Part shown: piece after piece, positions 42,950 through 48,895 of the stretch | Numbering within the stretch: the first letter of the stretch is position 1 | Layout of the letters: every line of letters begins with the position of its first letter | DNA from: Pseudomonadota bacterium | GTDB taxonomy: Bacteria; Cyanobacteriota; Vampirovibrionia; Obscuribacterales; Obscuribacteraceae | Length of the DNA: 48,895 nucleotides | NCBI GenBank assembly: GCA_021324135.1 | Contig: JAJPJO010000152.1 | Span: 1-48,895 of the forward strand | Reading direction: 5' to 3' | Made by a program: the position numbers and the translations under genes | Notes under the pieces: generated by a model | What the model was told of the DNA's origin: nothing | Seen by the model: the letters and a program-made list of their open reading frames with translations, nothing else | Databases searched by the model: none

Positions 42950-43936
42950 TTGCGGTACCGAGGATTGATTTTTCGTCTCTTATCTCTGCTTCTCGTAACA
43001 TCATTGTGTATTTCGACACAAGCGATTTTGTGCGAGCGAGCAACAGCCAAATCGAGCAGCGATTTTGAGCGGGCCAACCAGCTTTATAGCAAGGGTGATT
43101 ATGTTCAAGCGCGCCAAATGTTTGAGTCATTATTGCGCCTCAATCCAAATAGCTGGGCCGTCATATACCAAATGGGAAACTGCGATCTCAAGCTCAACAA
43201 TTTGAACCGTGCCGAGCAAGAGTATTTCCAGTGTATCGCCCATGAGCCTGCCGGAGATATTGCCCAACGCTGCAATTCAGCATTGAAGTTCATCAGAGCG
43301 AACAAAGAAAGAATAGAGAAGAAACAGAACGCCGCATCGATGGAGACTAAAAAGATCGCCGGCACCGCATCTGGTGGCAACGCCCCAGCCGCCGATCGCG
43401 AACAGCTCGCCGACAAACTGTCCAACCAGGCGGAGGATCAGTTTGCGAAACGTAGAGCCGCAGCCGTTGAGCTGAAGAGGAAAATAATGGATGATGCCGT
43501 GAAAGAGGCCAAACTGGTTCGAGACAGGGCAAAGGATTCTCTCGAGTCCTATAAGATGACGGTGCGTAATACTGGAACCGGTGAGTACTCATACGACGTG
43601 CCCACGATACTGAAAAATCAGATCCTCGATAGTGCCGAAGCGGAAGCAGAACGGATAATGAAATGCGCGGAAATCCGCTCGAGAGGTGTAGAAGTTCCCG
43701 AGGCGGATAGCACCGCCAGTGGTATCAAAAGTCAATTAATGGATCAGCGGAAAGGGGCAGTCAGGTTAGACCATCACGGCACGAACTTATACGTTCGCAA
43801 CTACGTCCAGACCGCCCCGAGAAACATTTCCAGCCGCTCAAATGCGCCTGCCTCAGCAAATGCTTCGCAAGCGAAGTCGCCTGCGCGCAATCCTGCGACT
43901 GGCAGCAGCGGCGGTCCCTTGATCGGCACCAAATGA
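42950..43936 (+). CDS. Exported TPR-like protein with coiled-coil and Ser/Ala tail
   Basis: About 328 aa if started at TTG 42950; the frame opens at TTG 42905, and neither start has a clear ribosome site. A signal peptide (LIFRLLSLLLVTSLCISTQA) is followed by TPR-like helices (ANQLYSKGDYVQARQMFESLL, NCDLKLNNLNRAEQEYFQCI), a long charged coiled coil (about 130-240) and a disordered Ser/Ala/Asn C-terminus. Envelope-associated. No closer family recognised. Ends in TGA. Confidence 0.68.
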   Translation: MRYRGLIFRLLSLLLVTSLCISTQAILCERATAKSSSDFERANQLYSKGDYVQARQMFESLLRLNPNSWAVIYQMGNCDLKLNNLNRAEQEYFQCIAHEPAGDIAQRCNSALKFIRANKERIEKKQNAASMETKKIAGTASGGNAPAADREQLADKLSNQAEDQFAKRRAAAVELKRKIMDDAVKEAKLVRDRAKDSLESYKMTVRNTGTGEYSYDVPTILKNQILDSAEAEAERIMKCAEIRSRGVEVPEADSTASGIKSQLMDQRKGAVRLDHHGTNLYVRNYVQTAPRNISSRSNAPASANASQAKSPARNPATGSSGGPLIGTK

Positions 43937-43940
43937 GATA

Positions 43941-44168
43941 TCACTTCGATTTGCGTGCTTCGATCAGTTCGACATCATCGTACTTGCCATTGCGCTCTTC
44001 CTTCACTTCCTCAATGATTGAATTGAGCTCGTCGGAAACCGCATAGCCCACATGCAAGGCCTTGTTTACACCGCGCCTTACCAGCTTTCTGCCATCCGGA
44101 AGAACACTTAGCAGTACGACAACGACCGCCCAGGGACTGAGCACAACCTCTAAAAGATCTTCGAGCAT
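43941..44168 (-). CDS. Small membrane protein with charged tail
   Basis: 75 aa: one hydrophobic segment (about 8-22, VVLSPWAVVVVLLSVLP) followed by an amphipathic charged part (KLVRRGVNKALHVGYAVSDEL and an acidic/basic tail). GAGGTAAC lies just before ATG. Convergent with the TPR-like gene. Reminiscent of small DUF5132-type membrane proteins, but by general look only. Confidence 0.6.
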   Translation of the reverse strand: MLEDLLEVVLSPWAVVVVLLSVLPDGRKLVRRGVNKALHVGYAVSDELNSIIEEVKEERNGKYDDVELIEARKSK

Positions 44169-44410
44169 TGTTGTTACCTCAAATACTCAGCACTTGTTCT
44201 TATTTACCTTCACATTCTCAAATTGTATCAGCTTTCGCCCTTTGATCCTTGCAAATGACATTCAGCGGAGCCCAGACAATCCTTTGCTTCGCGCAGCCTT
44301 TGCATCGATGCCGATCAGCAAACTGTACAGTGAGCAAACTGATCGGATGAGAGCCGCCTGCGCTCTTTATGTCCAGTAAAGTGTGATTGTTGCAATCAGG
44401 AGGAATCACT

Positions 44411-44887
44411 ATGAACCGAAAAGCATTGCCAATCTTTGCCGTCGTTTTGACCGCACTTTCCCTTCCCACTGCCGCTTTTTGCCAGGAGACACAAGATCAG
44501 GATCAGACGGCGCAGGCTGCTTCCAGTCCGACGAAATATGATAATACGGCTCGCCGAACCGAGTCGAACAAGGAGCTGAAAGAGACAGCAATGGTACCAA
44601 TCAGGGCGCTGTCATCAGCTACCTCCCTGGTGATCGGAACACCTGTCCTGCTGGCGCGCCATGAGGCTAAGAACCTGGGACGTTACACGAATGCGCTGAG
44701 CGAGGAATTCAATTCAAATGATGGACCGACGCCTCTTATGATTTTGAGCGTCCCGGGACAAACGATTCGCACGGTAAGCACCATAGGTGAAGGCATTGCC
44801 GATGCGGTCGTGAACACTCGATCGAGCTGGAAACAGCCATTTTCAAAGGAAGCTTTCGGGCTTGGCGACTTGAACTTCGCAAATTAA
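44411..44887 (+). CDS. Small secreted protein of unknown function
   Basis: 158 aa from ATG 44411, with AGGAGGA six bases upstream; an earlier in-frame start at 44387 is less likely. Signal peptide (LPIFAVVLTALSLPTAAFC), then a Gln/Asp-rich mature N-terminus and a helical segment with hydrophobic stretch SATSLVIGTPVLLARHEAKNLGRY. Ends in TAA. No family recognised. Confidence 0.68.
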   Translation: MNRKALPIFAVVLTALSLPTAAFCQETQDQDQTAQAASSPTKYDNTARRTESNKELKETAMVPIRALSSATSLVIGTPVLLARHEAKNLGRYTNALSEEFNSNDGPTPLMILSVPGQTIRTVSTIGEGIADAVVNTRSSWKQPFSKEAFGLGDLNFAN

Positions 44888-44911
44888 ACGTAACATTAGA
44901 GCATACAGTCT

Positions 44912-44956
44912 CAGCCTGGGCCTCCGGGGAACATGGTTTCCTCGGGGCTCAGGCTG
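44912..44956 (+). terminator. Long hairpin between the secreted-protein and ABC exporter genes
   Basis: CAGCCTG (44912-44918) pairs with CAGGCTG (44950-44956), and pairing continues inward with several G-T pairs to about 20 pairs, leaving a CATGG-like loop. It is followed not by T residues but by a TATAAT (44960-44965). It may serve as terminator for the upstream gene while the TATAAT belongs to the exporter promoter. Confidence 0.5.
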
Positions 44957-45061
44957 GTATATAATGACAACTCATCCTGATCGAGCCCAAACCACCGCTT
45001 CGCTCCTGGGACACATACTACTTTCACGACTGTCGAGGCAGGCACGACAACGGGTAGGCCC

Positions 45062-46912
45062 ATGTCAATGAAGAGCCCTATTCCCTATCTTCTCAATACC
45101 GGCTGGCGATTCGCCGGCAAACATCGTGCGCTTTTCGTCGTCTATTTGATTATGTTTGCTGCGGCACAAGCGATCACTCTTGCTGAGCCGTTTATAATCG
45201 GCAAACTGATCAACTGCGTGCAGGAGAGCGCCACCAGCGGATTCAAAGATGCGCAGCAGCTGCAGGACAGCATTCTGTTTTATCTGGCAATTTACTTTCT
45301 CACGCAAGTCGGGTTCTGGTCCTTTCACGGGCCGGCTCGTTTGATCGAGCGATTTGTCGCCTTTCACATAAAAGTCAACTATAAGAGCGAAATGTTTCGC
45401 AAGCTGACGGAGCTTCCCATGCAATGGCACAGAGAACATCACTCCGGAGACAGCATCGACAAGATCAATCGCGCCTCCGTCGCGCTGTCCGAGTTCTACG
45501 ACAATACATTTGAAGTGGCATACATGCTCTTCCGCTTGTTCGGAGCTCAGATCGTGCTCATCTGTTTTATGCCGGCTGCCGGACTGGTTTCCTTCAGCAT
45601 CGCCGCCTTATCGGTCGGCATCATCTTCTGGTTCGATCGTCTGCTCTATGCCAACTATCGCAGCTTGAATCAGTTTGATAATGCAACCGCTTCAGCTATA
45701 CATGACTATGTTACGAACATAATCACCGTCATTACCTTGCGATTGGAAACACGTGTTCTGCCTGAGGTGCAGCGACGACTGAATGCACCACTGAAGCTGT
45801 TCAGGCACAACAATAATCTCGTCGAGATAAAATGGTGCCTCACGACTATAACTATTGCCGTGATGGTTGTGCTGGTTCTGGGCTGGTACACAAAGACGAC
45901 TCTGGCTGGTGGAAAACCCCTCTTAGCCGGCACTTTCTTTGCTTTGTTCGAGTATTTGCGCCGCATCGGTGATTCGTTCTACAACTTCGCCTGGCTTTAC
46001 GGATCGGTAACAAGACAGGCAGCCGACGTCCAGAGCGCTGAAACGCTGGAAACCGCCTATGATACTACGCATGGTGCAAAGCCGCCCGAGGCGTTGCCGT
46101 CCGCGTGGCAGAGAATAGAGATTGCCGATCTCGACTTCGTCTATGAAGACGAAAAACATCGTACACATCATCTGGCCGATATCAATATCGTTCTTGAAAA
46201 AGGAAAGGCGATCGCCTTTGTCGGCGAAAGCGGCAGTGGCAAAAGCACCTTGCTGAGCCTGATTAGAGGAGTTCAATGCTCGGATACCGCCAGAGTTATA
46301 TGTGACGGCGCCTTGCTTGCCGAGGGCATGTCCCGCATCACTGCCAGTACCACTCTCATGCCTCAGGATCCTGAGATTTTTGCCGACACGATCAAGTTCA
46401 ATATCACATTCGGTATCACTGCCGACGACCAGGCGATCGATGAAGCAATCAGGCTGGCTCGCTTCGACTCCGTTCTTGCAAAGCTTCCAAAGGGTTTGGA
46501 AACCAATATCGCTGAAAAAGGCGTCAACCTGAGCGGCGGAGAGAAACAGCGTTTAGCTCTGGCTCGCGGGTTGTTTTTCGCTCAAGACAGTGAAATAGTG
46601 CTGCTCGATGAACCAACGAGCAGTGTCGATCCGCAAAATGAGCACATCATTTACGAAAACATCCTGCGAAAATTTCACCACAAATGCATCGTTTCGGCAG
46701 TTCACAAGATCCATTTGCTCGACATGTTCGATTACATCTACGTTTTCGATGACGGGCGCATCGTGGAGCAAGGCGATCTTCAGACTCTTTTGAAGGAGAA
46801 CGGAAAGCTTGCACAACTCTGGCAAGCGATCGACTCGTCCGACGAGAAGAGAAACGATGAATTGATCACACTGAAGGCATATTATGAGGATCTTAGTGAG
46901 GCCAACAGTTAG
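45062..46912 (+). CDS. ABC exporter, fused membrane and ATPase domains
   Basis: 616 aa half-transporter (homodimer expected). About six membrane segments occupy 20-330. The nucleotide-binding domain has Walker A GESGSGKST, Q-loop MPQDPEIF, signature NLSGGEKQR, Walker B IVLLDEPTSSVDP and switch His in AVHKIHLLD. Resembles MsbA-type/type I exporters; the substrate is unknown. The start is uncertain (second ATG at 45068). Ends in TAG. Confidence 0.92.
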   Translation: MSMKSPIPYLLNTGWRFAGKHRALFVVYLIMFAAAQAITLAEPFIIGKLINCVQESATSGFKDAQQLQDSILFYLAIYFLTQVGFWSFHGPARLIERFVAFHIKVNYKSEMFRKLTELPMQWHREHHSGDSIDKINRASVALSEFYDNTFEVAYMLFRLFGAQIVLICFMPAAGLVSFSIAALSVGIIFWFDRLLYANYRSLNQFDNATASAIHDYVTNIITVITLRLETRVLPEVQRRLNAPLKLFRHNNNLVEIKWCLTTITIAVMVVLVLGWYTKTTLAGGKPLLAGTFFALFEYLRRIGDSFYNFAWLYGSVTRQAADVQSAETLETAYDTTHGAKPPEALPSAWQRIEIADLDFVYEDEKHRTHHLADINIVLEKGKAIAFVGESGSGKSTLLSLIRGVQCSDTARVICDGALLAEGMSRITASTTLMPQDPEIFADTIKFNITFGITADDQAIDEAIRLARFDSVLAKLPKGLETNIAEKGVNLSGGEKQRLALARGLFFAQDSEIVLLDEPTSSVDPQNEHIIYENILRKFHHKCIVSAVHKIHLLDMFDYIYVFDDGRIVEQGDLQTLLKENGKLAQLWQAIDSSDEKRNDELITLKAYYEDLSEANS

Positions 46913-47000
46913 CTCTTTAGTATATTATTGGTCCGCATAACATTCTCACATCGTTAGCCGAGAGTGGATTTCAAGTGAGTCCCGGACCCGTGCTGCCGGA

Positions 47001-48824
47001 ATGCACATGAGCTTGATCGAGGCATTACTCTTGAAATTAAAGGAAAGTGCCGGATACGTTCCCATAATTGAAGCTTGCATTATCGGCTTTGTAGCAGGCG
47101 GCTCATCTGTTCTCTTGAGCATGGGCGTCACAGCCCTGGGAGCATGGCGAGTGCAGATATCGGAAGGCGCCTCGCCGACGATTTTTCTGTCCGCCTTTGG
47201 CCTGGCCGGTGGATTGGTAGCCGGTTTTCTGGTCGATAAGGTGGCTCCGGAAGCCTCCGGGAGCGGGATTCCACAAGTGAAAGCCTGGTTGGACCGCGTC
47301 ATGATGGCGCTCGATTTTCGCGTGGCGCTCGTAAAGCTCATGGGCGGCATCGTGGCGCTCGGTTGCGGCTTATTCCTCGGCAGAGAAGGCCCGACCGTGC
47401 AAGTGGGCGCAGCGGTCGCCAACCCCATTAGTCGCTGGCTGCCGACGACCGCTGCTCACAAAAGACAATTGATCGCCGCCGGTGCTGGTGCGGGTTTGGC
47501 TGCCGCATTCAATGCGCCGCTTGCCGGTGTCGTGTTCGTGCTCGAGGAGTTGCTCAAGGAAATCAGACCATCGACTATTGTTCTTACAACCATAGCTTGT
47601 GCGGTTGCATCGCTCGTTCTGAACACCTTTTGGCCGCCGCATCAAAGATCCATTGTGGAGCCGCTTATGCAGGCAATCTCATTCAAATCACCGGAGTTGC
47701 CCTTCTACTTGTTGCTCGGTATTTTGAGCGGCTTGTGCGGGGCGGCCTTCAATGCCGGCATCCTGGGGGCACTGAATTTCAACAAGAAAGTCTTGAGACT
47801 CCCCACGGCCTTGAGAGTCGGGCTGGCGGGTATGGTATCAGGGGCGGTGATCTCCCTATTGCCGATTTCGTTTCACGATTACGCCGGCATGCGGGCCTTA
47901 ATCATCGCCGGTGAGCCGAACACCAATGTTGTGGTCGCTGCCTTCTTCATATATAGCCTGCTGACTTTTCTGGCGTACGGCTCCGGTGCTCCTGGCGGAT
48001 TGTTTGCTCCCAGCCTTGCCCTCGGGGCGGCCTTGGGTCATATGGTCGGGGTGCTGGAGCGCACCATATGCGGTACCGATGCCACAGTGACGTTCGCCCT
48101 GGTAGGCATGGGTGCATTTTTTAGCGCCGTCGGACGGGTGCCGCTCACGGCCATAGTTATTACCTTCGAGATGACCACCAACTTCACATTGTTGACCCCG
48201 CTCATGCTCACCTGTATCTTGAGCGCCGCCGTGGCCGAGCTTGTTTTCAAAGGCGGGCTCTACGAGCACCTCATGCGCTGGAACAAGATCAATTTGCAGG
48301 GGCCGGGCACGAGCAAGAGCGGGCAGCTCCTCCTGGCGAAAGACATTTTGCGCACCAGTTATGAGAGTTTCGACGGCTCAACCCTGGTCAGGGAGGTTCT
48401 CTCCCAGATCGGCGGCTCGCATCAAAGAGGTTTTCCGGTTTTGCAGCATGGTAAGCTGGTCGGCGTGCTCACCCAGACAGATCTGAGTAAGCTCAACGAC
48501 ATTGACGATTTTGGCCGCATGACCATAGCTGAAATCATGACACCACATCCGGTGGCAGTCAGTTTGCTCGACAATCTCGACGATATTTTATTCTTGTTCA
48601 GCCGCCACAAGTTCAGCTGGCTTCCTGTTACCACGGACGATAAACTGCAAGGCATAATCACGCAAGGTGATGTCATAAACGCCCTGTTCACGGAAGAAGA
48701 GCGCACAGCAACCCTCAAGCACCACCAGATCGAAAATCCAGAGGAAGAAAAAAACGACAGCGAGAATTCATCTGCACTCGAGGAAAAGGAAAAGAGCAAA
48801 CCCAGTAGCGACCAGGGAGAATAA
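47001..48824 (+). CDS. ClC-type chloride/proton antiporter with CBS pair
   Basis: 607 aa. ClC selectivity motifs GSGIP (87-91), GREGP (127-131) with the gating Glu129, and GGLFAPSLALGA. A second acidic pair at Glu182-Glu183 (LEELLKE) corresponds to the proton-path glutamate of ClC-ec1, so an exchanger rather than a channel is likely. Two CBS domains follow (about 445-570), then a charged tail. ATG 47001 or 47007 are both possible. The next gene begins two bases after the stop. Confidence 0.92.
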   Translation: MHMSLIEALLLKLKESAGYVPIIEACIIGFVAGGSSVLLSMGVTALGAWRVQISEGASPTIFLSAFGLAGGLVAGFLVDKVAPEASGSGIPQVKAWLDRVMMALDFRVALVKLMGGIVALGCGLFLGREGPTVQVGAAVANPISRWLPTTAAHKRQLIAAGAGAGLAAAFNAPLAGVVFVLEELLKEIRPSTIVLTTIACAVASLVLNTFWPPHQRSIVEPLMQAISFKSPELPFYLLLGILSGLCGAAFNAGILGALNFNKKVLRLPTALRVGLAGMVSGAVISLLPISFHDYAGMRALIIAGEPNTNVVVAAFFIYSLLTFLAYGSGAPGGLFAPSLALGAALGHMVGVLERTICGTDATVTFALVGMGAFFSAVGRVPLTAIVITFEMTTNFTLLTPLMLTCILSAAVAELVFKGGLYEHLMRWNKINLQGPGTSKSGQLLLAKDILRTSYESFDGSTLVREVLSQIGGSHQRGFPVLQHGKLVGVLTQTDLSKLNDIDDFGRMTIAEIMTPHPVAVSLLDNLDDILFLFSRHKFSWLPVTTDDKLQGIITQGDVINALFTEEERTATLKHHQIENPEEEKNDSENSSALEEKEKSKPSSDQGE

Positions 48825-48825
48825 T

Positions 48826-48895
48826 ATGCAAAGCCAGCGCCGTCTTCTGATCACCATCGCCTTAGTTTTAAGCGGATGGATCGGCACACCCCAAA
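48826..48895 (+). CDS. Start of an exported protein (partial)
   Basis: Begins at ATG 48826, one base after the ClC stop, with GGGAG about eight bases upstream. The 23 codons present give a signal-peptide-like start (QSQRRLLITIALVLSGWIG). Cut off by the window edge. Confidence 0.6.
   Translation, partial: MQSQRRLLITIALVLSGWIGTPQ

Noticed and set aside
1-48895. CRISPR arrays, insertion sequences, rRNA genes, attachment sites, prophage
   Set aside because: No regularly spaced repeats, transposase frames with terminal repeats, rRNA signatures or phage structural genes were seen; the holin-like protein alone does not indicate a prophage.

Overview
The window reads as a chromosomal segment of a free-living, Gram-negative-type bacterium. 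It has MlaE/MCE lipid-transport genes, many secreted proteins, an sRNA-free layout and moderate GC. WG-repeat/DUF6794 proteins, kinase-Sel1 fusions, an ethylene-receptor-like kinase and secreted TPR proteins together resemble non-photosynthetic Cyanobacteria relatives (Vampirovibrionia/Obscuribacterales). That placement is inference from gene content only.

Layout: 356-3408 is a ku-ligD NHEJ operon (minus strand); 3642-4475 is a trehalose-phosphatase-like HAD enzyme. 4900-8785 is the most remarkable locus: a Cys-rich small protein, a 61-aa basic peptide, a membrane di-iron desaturase/hydroxylase-like enzyme and a lysyl-tRNA synthetase paralogue with an altered lysine pocket, followed by a reading frame interrupted by in-frame TAG codons (8205, 8472, then 8652) and a tRNA whose anticodon is CUA. 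The tRNA body resembles tRNA-Lys. The simplest reading is a self-contained amber-decoding cassette built from a LysRS/tRNA-Lys pair, analogous in logic to the pyrrolysine system but not related to PylRS. TAG still ends about 14 of 46 other genes in the window, so decoding would have to be conditional or context dependent.

8921-14757 holds signalling genes: a lipoprotein-like protein, a histidine kinase with an ethylene-receptor-like sensor, small membrane proteins, and an HTH-receiver fusion divergent from a group-2 sigma factor with shared CTACAGT boxes. 14891-18101 (minus) holds a secreted protein and an ABC exporter operon with a thioredoxin-fold protein. 18217-23111 (plus) holds an acyltransferase, a small membrane protein, a PoxB/ALS-type ThDP enzyme and an MlaE-MCE pair. 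23147-24214 (minus) is one thioredoxin-like frame with an internal TGA, a selenoprotein candidate.

24411-27805 contains an RpoD-type sigma factor fused to an anti-sigma zinc finger and a WG-repeat protein. 27858-33782 (minus) contains AlkB-like, SDR, TPR and several secreted or membrane proteins. 33994-48895 contains secreted proteins, a Ser/Thr kinase with Sel1 repeats, RpiA, a double PARP-type zinc-finger protein, a DUF4173-like membrane protein, an ABC exporter and a ClC antiporter with CBS domains; the window ends inside a secreted-protein gene.
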